64,000 nucleotides of DNA from Pseudomonas congelans. GTDB lineage: Bacteria > Pseudomonadota > Gammaproteobacteria > Pseudomonadales > Pseudomonadaceae. The notes below the pieces were generated by a model, which was given only the letters and a program-made list of their open reading frames with translations, ran no database searches and had not been told where the DNA came from. Below are positions 35,266-43,598 of the stretch, in pieces. Location of the stretch: the NCBI RefSeq assembly GCF_900103225.1, contig NZ_FNJH01000004.1:460927-524926 (forward strand), written 5' to 3'. The stretch's first letter is position 1. Each line of letters opens with the position of its first letter. The position numbers were made by a program, and so were the translations under genes.

Positions 35266-35976
35266 TCAGCACACAGCCCTGGCTCTGGAAAAGTTCGCAA
35301 CCCTGCGCAGCTTGTCCACATCGAACACTTCCAACTGCTCCTCTCCCAGGCGCACGATCCTGCGCTCATGCAGGTCCTGAAGCACTTCCAGCAAGGCCGG
35401 GGCAGCAAGCGCGAGACGCTCCGCCGCCTGAATGTCATCCAGCGCAATCAGGCGCCGTGCCTGGCTCAACGGTCCATACCCCTCGCTGAGCATCAGCAGG
35501 CGCCAGGCAACCCTCGCCCGTGGCGGCAGGTGACGCATTTTCTCGGGGCTCTGCAGCGGCAACCCGACTTTCTGGCTGAGCAGTGCGGCAAACCAGCGCC
35601 AGTATTCGGGGTGCCTGTCGAGCAGCCGGGTCAGGAATGGCTGGGGGATGTGCAGAAAGATGCTCTGTTCAAGCGAGCAGACTTCGAAACGGCGCGGCAG
35701 CCCGTCAAACAGCGAGACTTCGCCAAACCAGCACGGCGCGCTCGCCGGTTCCCTGTGTGTCAGCAACCGTTGCTCGTGAGCGCCGCCGATCCGCACGCTG
35801 CCCTCCAGCAGCACATAAACACCGCAGGGCAGATCGCCCTTGTCGAACAGCCGCTGGCCGGGCGTCTTGCGTCGCTGGCGGGCAGCGTCCAGCAGGCTAT
35901 CCTGCAGACCGGCAGGCAGATGGGAAAACCAGTAATCGGATAGCAATCGTGACCGCCACGACACTCCATTTGTCAT
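35266..35976 (-). CDS. Crp/Fnr-fold cyclic-nucleotide-binding regulator
   Basis: A 236-residue protein. The N-terminal cNMP-binding beta-roll (about 20-130) has GQRLFDKGDLPCGVYVLLEGSVRI and CWFGEVSLFDGLPRRFEV, where the phosphate-binding cassette would be. The C-terminal winged helix is divergent: the recognition helix region AERLALAAPALLEVLQDL lacks the usual R-E/T-V-S/R signature. It may therefore bind an unusual operator. It is 116 bp upstream of the iron-binding protein on the same strand, so it may control iron uptake. It is divergent from the DUF962 gene. Confidence 0.8.
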   Translation of the reverse strand: MTNGVSWRSRLLSDYWFSHLPAGLQDSLLDAARQRRKTPGQRLFDKGDLPCGVYVLLEGSVRIGGAHEQRLLTHREPASAPCWFGEVSLFDGLPRRFEVCSLEQSIFLHIPQPFLTRLLDRHPEYWRWFAALLSQKVGLPLQSPEKMRHLPPRARVAWRLLMLSEGYGPLSQARRLIALDDIQAAERLALAAPALLEVLQDLHERRIVRLGEEQLEVFDVDKLRRVANFSRARAVC

Positions 35977-36057
35977 TTTTGCTCCCTTCTCTTTCAGCCA
36001 TGCATGTTGTACAAGAAATCAGGCTCAAGCCGGCCATCGTCTCAGGCAGGAATAATA

Positions 36058-36582
36058 ATGAAAACCCTTGTCGATCATCTCAGCCAATACGCGGCTTATC
36101 ACCGTGATTCACGCAATATCGTGACGCACTTCGTGGGTATTCCACTGATCGTGCTGGCCGTAGCGGTGCTTCTCTCGCGACCGGGCTGGACTATAAGCGG
36201 GCTGTGGCTTTCACCTGCGGCGCTGCTGGCCTTGGGCTCGACGATCTTTTACCTGCGACTCGACCGCGCCCTGGGCATCGTCATGGCGGTGTCACTGGCG
36301 CTGTGCATCTGGGCCGGGGCCAACCTTGCGCAGCAGGCAACCATGGTCTGGCTGAGTGCGGGCGTCGGGCTGTTTGTGATTGGCTGGATCATCCAGTTCA
36401 TCGGCCATTACTACGAGGGGCGCAAACCGGCCTTTATCGATGACCTGACCGGGCTGATCATCGGCCCGCTGTTTGTGGTCGCCGAGCTGGCGTTTCTGAT
36501 GGGCCAGCGCAAGGTTCTGCAGAACGCCATTGAAGAGCGCGTCGGCCCGGTGGGGCGTGCGACTCGCAAGGCGACGACCTAG
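36058..36582 (+). CDS. DUF962/Mpo1-like membrane protein
   Basis: A 174-residue integral membrane protein with four or five hydrophobic helices. The N-terminal YAAYHRDSRNIVTHFVGIPL is the family signature, with His residues equivalent to those that bind iron in yeast Mpo1, a dioxygenase of 2-hydroxy fatty acid alpha-oxidation. A second His-containing motif, IQFIGHYYEGRKPAF, follows near residue 110. Whether the bacterial protein has that activity is not known. The ATG at 36058 opens the signature. It is divergent from the Crp-fold regulator. Confidence 0.85.
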   Translation: MKTLVDHLSQYAAYHRDSRNIVTHFVGIPLIVLAVAVLLSRPGWTISGLWLSPAALLALGSTIFYLRLDRALGIVMAVSLALCIWAGANLAQQATMVWLSAGVGLFVIGWIIQFIGHYYEGRKPAFIDDLTGLIIGPLFVVAELAFLMGQRKVLQNAIEERVGPVGRATRKATT

Positions 36583-36594
36583 GCGCCAAGCGCC

Positions 36595-36631
36595 GGGCAC
36601 CGATCGTCGCCAGCGGCAACGATCGGTGCCC
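36595..36631. terminator. Long hairpin between converging genes
   Basis: GGGCACCGATCGT pairs perfectly with ACGATCGGTGCCC (13 bp, 11-base loop), 12 bases after the DUF962 stop codon and just before the CoA-transferase stop codon. There is no long T-run on either side. Confidence 0.6.
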
Positions 36632-36636
36632 GCTTC

Positions 36637-38568
36637 TCAGCCGGCAAGCCCAGTGCTGTTCTGCAACCCGGCCAGCAACAGCCGCTGATACAACTCTTCG
36701 CGCAAGCCCTGTGGCTCGTCGAGCTGCATGCGTTGCAAGTGCACGAGGAAGGCCTCCGGGTCCGGAGCGTCGAGGGTCGCCTTGCCCAGTTCGAGGATTT
36801 CAGTGAGCTTGAGCTTGCTCTTCAACCAGTTCAAGGCTCTCAGCAGGTCGCGCTCCTCGGCGGTAAAGTCGCACCCCAGCGGGTATTCGGTGAACAGTGA
36901 CGGGTAGCGTGATGCAGTGTCCTTGAGGCGCTCGGGCGTGTTGTCGGTGAAGCGCGGATCGAGACGGAAGTCCTTGGGCAGCTTGCCAGCCTTTTGTGCC
37001 TGCTCGATCAGGCCCGACTGAAACCGCGAGTCGGTGATGTTCAGAATTCGCTCGATCACCGTCGCGTCGGTCTGCCCGCGCAGATCGGCGATGCCGTATT
37101 CGGTCACGACAATGTCGCGCAAGTGTCGGGGGATGGTGGTGTGGCCGTACTGCCAGACGATGTTGGAGCTGACCTCGCCGCCCGACTCACGCCAGCTGCG
37201 CAGCATCAGAATCGAACGGGCGCCTTCCAGTGCATGGGCCTGCGCCACGAAGTTGTACTGACCGCCCACGCCACTGAGCACCCGGCCATCTTCCAGTTGA
37301 TCAGCCACTGCCGCGCCCATCAGGGTGACGGTAAACGCACTGTTGATGAAGCGCGCATCGCGGCGTTGCAGACGCTTGAGTTCTTCCTGGCCGTAAAGCT
37401 CGTTGATGTAGCTGATGGCAGTCATGTTGAACTGTGCCAGCCGCTCGGCGGGCAGCTCGCGCAGCCGCACGTAGAAACTGCGCGGGCCGAGGAAAAAGCC
37501 GCCATGCACCACCACGCCACCAGGATGGGCATCCTCATCCAGCGTGCCCATATTGGCCAGCCGTTGCAGTTCTGCATCGGCATACACCTTGCGCCGCACA
37601 ATGCCGGCGTCGGCGAGTACCAGCAGGCCGTTGACGAACATTTCGCTGCAACCGTAAAGGCCGCTGGCGAACGGCTGAACGCCGCCTTCGCGATCGATCA
37701 GGGTCTGCCAGTTACTCATGTTCAGCTCTGCCAGCAGGCCGCGCCAGGTTTCGTTATCGGCCTGGCGGGCCAGCAGCGCGCCGGTCAGTGCATCGCCCAT
37801 CGAGCCGATGCCGATCTGCAACGTGCCACCGTCACGCACCAGTGTGCTGGCGTGCAGGCCGATCAGGTGGTCCTGATAGCCCACTGGCATGTTGGGAGTG
37901 GAAAACAGCGTACTGCGCTCGTCTTCGTCGATCAGCACATCGAAGGCGTCGATATCCAGCTCCGAGTCGCCCGGCATGTAAGGCAGGTCGGCGTGCACCT
38001 GGCCGAGCATCAGAATGGTTTCTCCGGCGGCCCGACGCTTGGCGATCATCGGCAGCAGGTCGAGAGTCACATCCGGGTTGCAGCTCAGGCTCAGCGTGCC
38101 AGGGCGCTGCTCGTCACGGGCCACCAGTTGCGCGACCAGATTCAGGCCGTTGGCGTTGATGTCGCGCGCGGCATGGCTGTAATTGCTGCTGACGTAGTCT
38201 TGCTGGGCTGACTGGCTGTTGAGCAAACTGCCCGGCTGCATGAAGAATTGCTGCACATGAATATTGTCAGGGAGTTTGTCGCGGCGCAGTGCAGCCAGGA
38301 AATCGAGTTCCGGATAGTCAGCGAAGACGCGCTCCAGGAACGGTTCGAGAAACCGCGCCTGCAAACCTTCCCCGGGCGTCGGCCGCCCGAGTGTCAGCGC
38401 GGTGTAGATCGTCAGCCGTCGTTCGGGCAGCTCGCTGATGCGCCGGTACAGCGCGTTGACGAACCGGTTGGGCTTGCCCAGACCCAGCGGCATGCCGAGG
38501 TGGATGTGCTCGGGTAGCTGCGCCAGAACGTGATCGACGGCATGCTCGATGGAACAGGAATACGGCAT
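36637..38568 (-). CDS. Acetyl-CoA hydrolase/transferase family protein
   Basis: A 643-residue cytoplasmic enzyme of the CoA-transferase family I type (Pfam AcetylCoA_hydro). The N-terminal half has HLGMPLGLGKPNRFVNALY, and the C-terminal half has VTEYGIADLRGQTDATVIERIL, which is conserved in this family. The CoA-accepting Glu is likely in the segment VSSNIVWQYGH or nearby; I cannot place it firmly. It moves or hydrolyses CoA from an acyl-CoA; the substrate is unknown. It is longer than the usual 500-residue acetate:CoA transferases. No neighbour explains its role. Confidence 0.82.
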   Translation of the reverse strand: MPYSCSIEHAVDHVLAQLPEHIHLGMPLGLGKPNRFVNALYRRISELPERRLTIYTALTLGRPTPGEGLQARFLEPFLERVFADYPELDFLAALRRDKLPDNIHVQQFFMQPGSLLNSQSAQQDYVSSNYSHAARDINANGLNLVAQLVARDEQRPGTLSLSCNPDVTLDLLPMIAKRRAAGETILMLGQVHADLPYMPGDSELDIDAFDVLIDEDERSTLFSTPNMPVGYQDHLIGLHASTLVRDGGTLQIGIGSMGDALTGALLARQADNETWRGLLAELNMSNWQTLIDREGGVQPFASGLYGCSEMFVNGLLVLADAGIVRRKVYADAELQRLANMGTLDEDAHPGGVVVHGGFFLGPRSFYVRLRELPAERLAQFNMTAISYINELYGQEELKRLQRRDARFINSAFTVTLMGAAVADQLEDGRVLSGVGGQYNFVAQAHALEGARSILMLRSWRESGGEVSSNIVWQYGHTTIPRHLRDIVVTEYGIADLRGQTDATVIERILNITDSRFQSGLIEQAQKAGKLPKDFRLDPRFTDNTPERLKDTASRYPSLFTEYPLGCDFTAEERDLLRALNWLKSKLKLTEILELGKATLDAPDPEAFLVHLQRMQLDEPQGLREELYQRLLLAGLQNSTGLAG

Positions 38569-38689
38569 CCCAGCTCTCCTGAATTGTTATTGGGTGCAGG
38601 TTGGACCGGTGACAACGTCAAAGTGCTGCATGCTCGCCACGCAACTATCGTTCCCGCATACATAAGTCTTGTGGAAGCGAGGGTGCACC

Positions 38690-39013
38690 TCACTTCAGCC
38701 CGGACATGCTCTGGATGGCGTTCTTCAGTTCGTCGTTCGTGCAATCGCCGCAGGTGCCTTTCGGGGGCATGATGCCGATGCCTTTGATGGTGCTGGCCAG
38801 CAGTCCATCAAGGCCGCCTTTTTGGCCGGCGCGCTGTTCCCAGGCCGCCGTGTCACCGATCTTCGGCGCGTTGAGCAGGCCGACGCTGTGACAGGCAACG
38901 CAGTGGGCGGCGATGATGTCGTCAGGGGCTCGGGCGGTATCGGCGGCTTGCACGTTGAACGCCCACAACGTCAGAACGCCTGCGATGCTCAGAATCTTCC
39001 GGGTCAGTTTCAC
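38690..39013 (-). CDS. cycB: Cytochrome c5
   Basis: A 107-residue periplasmic or membrane-associated electron carrier. Signal peptide MKLTRKILSIAGVLTLWAF, cleaved after VQA. Haem attaches at C38-VA-C41-H42, with axial Met82 in GIMPPKG. C88-GD-C91 near the C-terminus is the extra disulfide typical of cytochrome c5. In P. aeruginosa cycB (PA5300) neighbours pauR and dadX, as here. It is one of the few c-type cytochromes in the window and could take part in respiration in this oxidase-negative group. It is 26 bp downstream of the regulator gene on the same strand. Confidence 0.93.
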   Translation of the reverse strand: MKLTRKILSIAGVLTLWAFNVQAADTARAPDDIIAAHCVACHSVGLLNAPKIGDTAAWEQRAGQKGGLDGLLASTIKGIGIMPPKGTCGDCTNDELKNAIQSMSGLK

Positions 39014-39038
39014 GCGTCACTCATCGCAAGGGGGCGGG

Positions 39039-39587
39039 TCAGAAATTGGCCGGGGTGGCCGCACTGATCAATCGTGCCGGGACGTCGAACGGGTTACGAA
39101 AACGATGCGGCCGGGTGCTTTCGAAATAATAGCTGTCACCCGCTTCGAGCACGTAGGTATCAAGCCCGACCACCAGCTCCAGCCGTCCCTCGACAAGGAT
39201 TCCGGTTTCCTCGCCTTCGTGAACGAGCATCTCTTCGCCGGTATCGGCACCCGGTGGGTAGGTTTCGGTAAGAAAGGCGATGGCGCGGCCCTGGTGCGAT
39301 TTGCCGACCAGCTTCATGGTCACGGCGCCGTCCGAAATATCAATCAGCTCGCTGGCCTTGTACACCACTTGAGCCGCGTTCTCGGGCACGGTTTCTTCCG
39401 AGAAAAATTCGACCATGGACATGGGGATACCGCCGAGCACCTTGCGCAGCGAGCTGATCGAAGGGCTGACGCTGTTTTTTTCGATCATGGAGATGGTGCT
39501 GTTGGTCACACCTGCGCGCTTGGCGAGTTCACGCTGGGACAGTCCCTTGAGCTTGCGAATCGATTGCAGTCGTTCACCCACGTCCAA
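39039..39587 (-). CDS. pauR: XRE-cupin regulator PauR (polyamine repressor)
   Basis: A 182-residue regulator with an N-terminal XRE helix-turn-helix (LQSIRKLKGLSQRELAKRAGVTNSTISMIEKN) and a C-terminal cupin (MLVHEGEETGILVEGRLELVV). In P. aeruginosa PauR represses polyamine catabolic genes until putrescine or cadaverine binds. A TTG at 39587 (encoding DVGERLQSIR after the start) with GGGGGA eight bases upstream gives the family length. An ATG further upstream would add 17 residues. Polyamine genes pauB and kauB lie a few kb away, so its regulon is at least partly local. Confidence 0.88.
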   Translation of the reverse strand: MDVGERLQSIRKLKGLSQRELAKRAGVTNSTISMIEKNSVSPSISSLRKVLGGIPMSMVEFFSEETVPENAAQVVYKASELIDISDGAVTMKLVGKSHQGRAIAFLTETYPPGADTGEEMLVHEGEETGILVEGRLELVVGLDTYVLEAGDSYYFESTRPHRFRNPFDVPARLISAATPANF

Positions 39588-39712
39588 TGCGATATTCCCC
39601 CAGGTTTTGTCAGGTCTAGTCGATATGAGCGCCATCATGGCAACAGCGTTCGATATTTACAACACTTCGACCAACACCTGACACACCACGGACTGGCGCA
39701 CAGAGGGCGGAA

Positions 39713-40786
39713 TCAGTCTTCGGAATAGATGCGCGGAACGCGACGCAGATTGCAGAAGATTTCATAGGGAATGGTTTCTGCACCCTGGGCGACTTCACTG
39801 GCGAGCACCTGCTTGCCCCACAGCTCGACACGGCTGCCAAGCCCGGCCTTCGGCACGTCGGTGAGGTCCACGCAGAGCATGTCCATGGACACTCGTCCGA
39901 GCAGCCTGGATGGCTGGCCGTCGATCTGCACGGGGGTGCCGGTCGGCGCGTGACGCGGATAGCCATCGGCGTACCCCATCGCCACTACCCCGATACGCGA
40001 CGGCCGGTCACAGACAAATGTCGCGCCATAGCCCACAGGCTCGCCCACCGGCAGTTCACGCACGCTGATGATCTTCGATTCCAGGGTCATCACCGGTTGC
40101 AGGCGATCCGCCAGAGGGTGCACCTGTTCAAACGGCGTAGCACCGTAGAGCATGATGCCCGGGCGCGACCAGTCGCTCGGAATCTGTGGCCAGCCCAGCA
40201 CTGCCGGGGAGTTTTTCAGGCTGGTTTCTGCCGCCAGCCCCTTGCGAAAGGTCTCGAATACGGCGAGCTGCTCATCACTGCAGCCGCTGTTCAGCTCATC
40301 GGCGCGAGAGAAGTGGCTCATCAGGACAATTCTGGCCACTTTGCCGGTTGCCAGCAGACGCTGATAAGCTGCCTGGTACTCATGAGGATGCAGGCCGACC
40401 CGGTGCATGCCGGTGTCGAGCTTGAGCCAGACCGTTATCGGCTTGCCCAGATGCGCCTGCTCGATGGCCTCCAGTTGCCAGGTCGCGTGTACAACGGTCC
40501 ACAAGTCATGCTCGACAATCAGCGCCAGCTCATCGGCCTCGAAGAAACCTTCGAGCAGCAGGACGGGCGCACGGATACCGGCCGCACGCAGCTCCAGCGC
40601 CTCTTCGATGCAGGCCACTGCAAAACCGTCGGCCTGCGCCTCCATTGCCTGAGCGACGCGCACCGCGCCATGACCGTAGGCATCGGCCTTGACGACGGCG
40701 AGCGCTTTGCCGCCGCTGTTTTCACGGGCCAATTGGTAGTTGTGACGCAGTGCCTGAAGATCGATAAAGGCGCGGGCTGGACGCAT
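39713..40786 (-). CDS. dadX: Catabolic alanine racemase
   Basis: A 357-residue PLP enzyme interconverting L- and D-alanine so that DadA can oxidise the D form. The cofactor Lys is K33 in VVKADAYGHG. The second catalytic base, Tyr, is in GYGATFVC. The start MRPARAFIDL at 40786 has the usual N-terminus; the longer upstream extension is not supported. It is downstream of dadA and ridA on the same strand, forming a dadA-ridA-dadX unit. P. syringae usually has a separate biosynthetic alr elsewhere. Confidence 0.95.
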   Translation of the reverse strand: MRPARAFIDLQALRHNYQLARENSGGKALAVVKADAYGHGAVRVAQAMEAQADGFAVACIEEALELRAAGIRAPVLLLEGFFEADELALIVEHDLWTVVHATWQLEAIEQAHLGKPITVWLKLDTGMHRVGLHPHEYQAAYQRLLATGKVARIVLMSHFSRADELNSGCSDEQLAVFETFRKGLAAETSLKNSPAVLGWPQIPSDWSRPGIMLYGATPFEQVHPLADRLQPVMTLESKIISVRELPVGEPVGYGATFVCDRPSRIGVVAMGYADGYPRHAPTGTPVQIDGQPSRLLGRVSMDMLCVDLTDVPKAGLGSRVELWGKQVLASEVAQGAETIPYEIFCNLRRVPRIYSED

Positions 40787-40859
40787 GATGACGTTACTTG
40801 CCTGAAAGGATGGAAAGAGGGAGGACGAACCCGACGCAGGGACGCGCCGGGTAAAAGGG

Positions 40860-41213
40860 TCAAGGCAGCGCGGCAACCACCGACAGTTCAACGAGGATTT
40901 CCGGCTCGCACAGTTTGGCCTCGACCGTTGCGCGTGCAGGCGCGAAACCCTTGGGCAGCCATTTGTCCCAGACGCTGTTCATGCCGGCGAAGTGGGCATC
41001 GATGTCTTTCAGGTAAATGGTGACCGACAGGATACGCGTCTTGTCGGTGCCGGCCAGGTCGAGCAGGCGCTCGATGCTGTTCAGAACCTCTCGGGTCTGC
41101 TGCTCGACACCCGCGGTCATGTCATTGCCGACCTGGCCCGACAAATAGACGGTGCCATTGTGGACAACGACCTGACTCATGCGCTCATTGGTGAGCTGGC
41201 GCTGGATTGACAT
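40860..41213 (-). CDS. RidA-family enamine/imine deaminase
   Basis: A 117-residue YjgF/YER057c/UK114 protein, a trimer that hydrolyses reactive 2-iminoacids. The family core is SGQVGNDMTAGVEQQTREVLNSIERLL, with conserved Arg in FAPARATVEAKL and the Glu in CEPEILVELS. Its start overlaps the end of dadA by 29 bp, indicating tight coupling. It fits the pathway: DadA oxidises D-alanine to 2-iminopropionate, which RidA can hydrolyse to pyruvate and ammonia. The order dadA-ridA-dadX is conserved with P. aeruginosa. Confidence 0.92.
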   Translation of the reverse strand: MSIQRQLTNERMSQVVVHNGTVYLSGQVGNDMTAGVEQQTREVLNSIERLLDLAGTDKTRILSVTIYLKDIDAHFAGMNSVWDKWLPKGFAPARATVEAKLCEPEILVELSVVAALP

Positions 41214-42486
41214 GCTGTGCATTCTCCTGAGTGTTGCCGTAACGAGAGATATCAAGGCCTTCAGCACTGATACGGGGTGTCTTGCGGGCAATGAGGTCTG
41301 CCAGCAAGCGACCGGAACCACACGCCATCGTCCAGCCCAGAGTGCCATGGCCGGTATTGAGGAACAGGTTGCGGAACGGTGTTGCACCCACAATCGGTGT
41401 GCCGTCGGGAGTGGTCGGACGCAACCCGGTCCAGAAATCGGCCTGGGTCAGGTCGCCGCCCTGAGGATAGAGGTCACCGACGATCATCTCCAGTGTTTCG
41501 CGTCGACGTGGATTGAGCGACAGGTCAAAACCGGCGATTTCCGCCATGCCGCCGACGCGGATCCGGTTGTCGAAACGGGTGATCGCGACTTTATAGGTTT
41601 CATCGAGAATGGTCGAAGTCGGTGCCATGTCCGGGTTGGTGATCGGCACGGTCAGCGAATAGCCTTTCAGCGGATAGACCGGTGCCTTGATGCCCAGCGG
41701 CTTGAGCAGCTGCGGCGAGTAACTGCCCAGCGCCAGCACGTAACGATCGGCGGTTTCGAGCTTGCCGTCGATCCACACGCCATTGATGCGGTCACCAGCG
41801 TGATCGAGGCGTTCGATGTTCTGCCCGTAGCGGAACTCGACACCCAGCGCCACGGCCATTTCTGCCAGGCGCGTGGTGAACAGCTGACAGTCACCCGTCT
41901 GGTCGTTGGGCAGGCGCAATGCGCCGCTGAGGATGCCGGTCACACCGGCCAGCGCTGGCTCGACGCGGGCGATGCCTTCGCGATCCAGCAGTTCGTAGGG
42001 CACACCGGACTGCTCGAGCACGGCGATGTCCTTGGCGGCGTTATCCAGCTGGGCCTGGGTACGGAACAACTGCGTGGTGCCCAGGCTGCGCCCTTCGTAG
42101 GCAATGCCGGTCTCGAGGCGCAGTTCGTCCAGACAATCGCGGCTGTATTCGGACAGGCGTACCATGCGTTCTTTGTTGACGGCATAGCGGCTGGCCGTGC
42201 AGTTGCGCAGCATTTGCGCCATCCAAAGGTACTGATCGATATCCGCTGTCGCCTTGATCGCCAATGGCGCATGACGCTGCAGCAGCCATTTGAGCGCTTT
42301 CAGCGGAACACCCGGCGCAGCCCATGGCGATGCATAGCCCGGAGAAACCTGGCCGGCATTGGCAAAACTGGTTTCCATGGCGGCAGCAGGCTGACGGTCG
42401 ACGACGGTCACCTGGAAACCGGCACGCGCCAGATAATAAGCACTGGTTGTACCGATGACGCCACTACCAAGGACCAGAACGCGCAT
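41185..42486 (-). CDS. dadA: D-amino acid dehydrogenase, small subunit
   Basis: A 433-residue FAD enzyme at the inner membrane that oxidises D-alanine and other D-amino acids, passing electrons to the quinone pool. The N-terminal dinucleotide-binding motif is VLGSGVIG (4-11). The C-terminal motif WTGLRPTTPDGTPIVGATP and NTGHGTLGWTMACGSG fit the DadA family. It is first in the dadA-ridA-dadX unit and divergent from lrp. The 157-bp gap is the expected Lrp/alanine-responsive control region. No specific operator was defined. Confidence 0.96.
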   Translation of the reverse strand: MRVLVLGSGVIGTTSAYYLARAGFQVTVVDRQPAAAMETSFANAGQVSPGYASPWAAPGVPLKALKWLLQRHAPLAIKATADIDQYLWMAQMLRNCTASRYAVNKERMVRLSEYSRDCLDELRLETGIAYEGRSLGTTQLFRTQAQLDNAAKDIAVLEQSGVPYELLDREGIARVEPALAGVTGILSGALRLPNDQTGDCQLFTTRLAEMAVALGVEFRYGQNIERLDHAGDRINGVWIDGKLETADRYVLALGSYSPQLLKPLGIKAPVYPLKGYSLTVPITNPDMAPTSTILDETYKVAITRFDNRIRVGGMAEIAGFDLSLNPRRRETLEMIVGDLYPQGGDLTQADFWTGLRPTTPDGTPIVGATPFRNLFLNTGHGTLGWTMACGSGRLLADLIARKTPRISAEGLDISRYGNTQENAQHVNPAPAHQ

Positions 42487-42643
42487 GTCGATGACCTCAT
42501 CGCGGATATCCGCTGATAATTCGAAGTTTTAAGCAAGGATGTGCGCAGTATATTGAGCAATGGGCAGTGCTTCTCACTGTATAACGATCTATATTTGGTG
42601 TTTATTCGCGGCGATAAACGCTTTGCTAGAGGGGAAATGACCC

Positions 42644-43132
42644 GTGCGCACTCAACACCAGTCAAATCGTGAGCTGGACAAGATCGACCGCAACATCCTG
42701 CGCATCCTGCAGGCCGACGGGCGCATCTCGTTCACCGAGCTTGGCGAGCGGGTCGGCCTGTCTACCACGCCCTGTACAGAACGGGTGCGCAGGCTGGAAC
42801 GCGAGGGGATCATCATGGGCTACACCGCCCGACTGAACCCGCAAAGCCTCAAGGCCAGCCTGCTGGTTTTCGTCGAGATCAGCCTGGACTACAAGTCCGG
42901 TGACACCTTCGAGGAATTCCGCCGCGCCGTGTTGAAGCTTCCCCATGTGCTGGAGTGCCACTTGGTGTCCGGCGACTTCGACTATCTGGTCAAGGCGCGG
43001 ATTTCCGAAATGGCGTCCTACCGTAAACTGCTGGGCGATATCCTGCTCAAACTGCCGCATGTGCGTGAGTCCAAGAGCTACATCGTCATGGAGGAAGTCA
43101 AAGAAAGCCTGAATCTGCCGATTGCCGACTGA
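42644..43132 (+). CDS. lrp: Leucine-responsive regulatory protein (dad activator)
   Basis: A 162-residue Lrp/AsnC regulator. The winged helix has LDKIDRNILRILQADGRIS and recognition helix STTPCTERVRRL. The RAM domain has VLECHLVSGDFDYLVKARI. The GTG start at 42644 has AGGGGA at a good distance; an overlapping ATG at 42637 is in another frame. Divergence from dadA and identity with the P. aeruginosa Lrp that activates dadRAX in response to alanine point to that role here. The stop is 7 bp from the converging YkgJ gene. Confidence 0.94.
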   Translation: MRTQHQSNRELDKIDRNILRILQADGRISFTELGERVGLSTTPCTERVRRLEREGIIMGYTARLNPQSLKASLLVFVEISLDYKSGDTFEEFRRAVLKLPHVLECHLVSGDFDYLVKARISEMASYRKLLGDILLKLPHVRESKSYIVMEEVKESLNLPIAD

Positions 43133-43139
43133 TTGCTTG

Positions 43140-43493
43140 CTACACGAGCACCTGGCGGGTCGACGCCATATATTCGTGAATCTGCTTTTCGACGCGGGGA
43201 TGGATCAGTTCGACCGGGCGACGTCCATTCGGGCATGGCAGGCTTGCGGTGGTGCCGAACAGGCGGCAGATCAGCGGACGCTCGTCATACACGGTGCAGC
43301 CTTGCGGACCAAGGTGTACGCAATTGAGTTCGTCCAGCGCAGCTTCCTGCTCGGCGGCCGTCTTGCGCGGCAGACGCGACATTTCTTCTGGCGACGTGGT
43401 CACCGGCCCACAGCAGTCGTGGCAGCCAGGCACACACTCGAACGAGGGAATCTGGCGACGCAGATCGGCTATTTTCTGACGGTTGCAGCTCAT
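43140..43493 (-). CDS. YkgJ family cysteine-cluster protein
   Basis: A 117-residue protein with an eight-cysteine zinc/iron-binding pattern: FECVPGCHDCCGPV, LNCVHLGPQGCTVYDERPLICRLF. This is the CxBP/YkgJ (UPF0153) family, putative metal-binding proteins of unknown function. The ATG at 43493 is chosen (MSCNRQKIADL); a GTG four codons upstream is possible. It converges with lrp with almost no gap. There is no signal peptide, so it is cytoplasmic. A role in metal handling is inferred from cysteine spacing only. Confidence 0.85.
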   Translation of the reverse strand: MSCNRQKIADLRRQIPSFECVPGCHDCCGPVTTSPEEMSRLPRKTAAEQEAALDELNCVHLGPQGCTVYDERPLICRLFGTTASLPCPNGRRPVELIHPRVEKQIHEYMASTRQVLV

Positions 43494-43598
43494 TGACTCG
43501 ACCACTCATGCACAAGGCCGAGAGTTTGCCTCAGTTGGCAGGCTCATGACAGCGGCTTATCCTCCCGACACGCCATCCGCCACCAACAGGACACGCTC

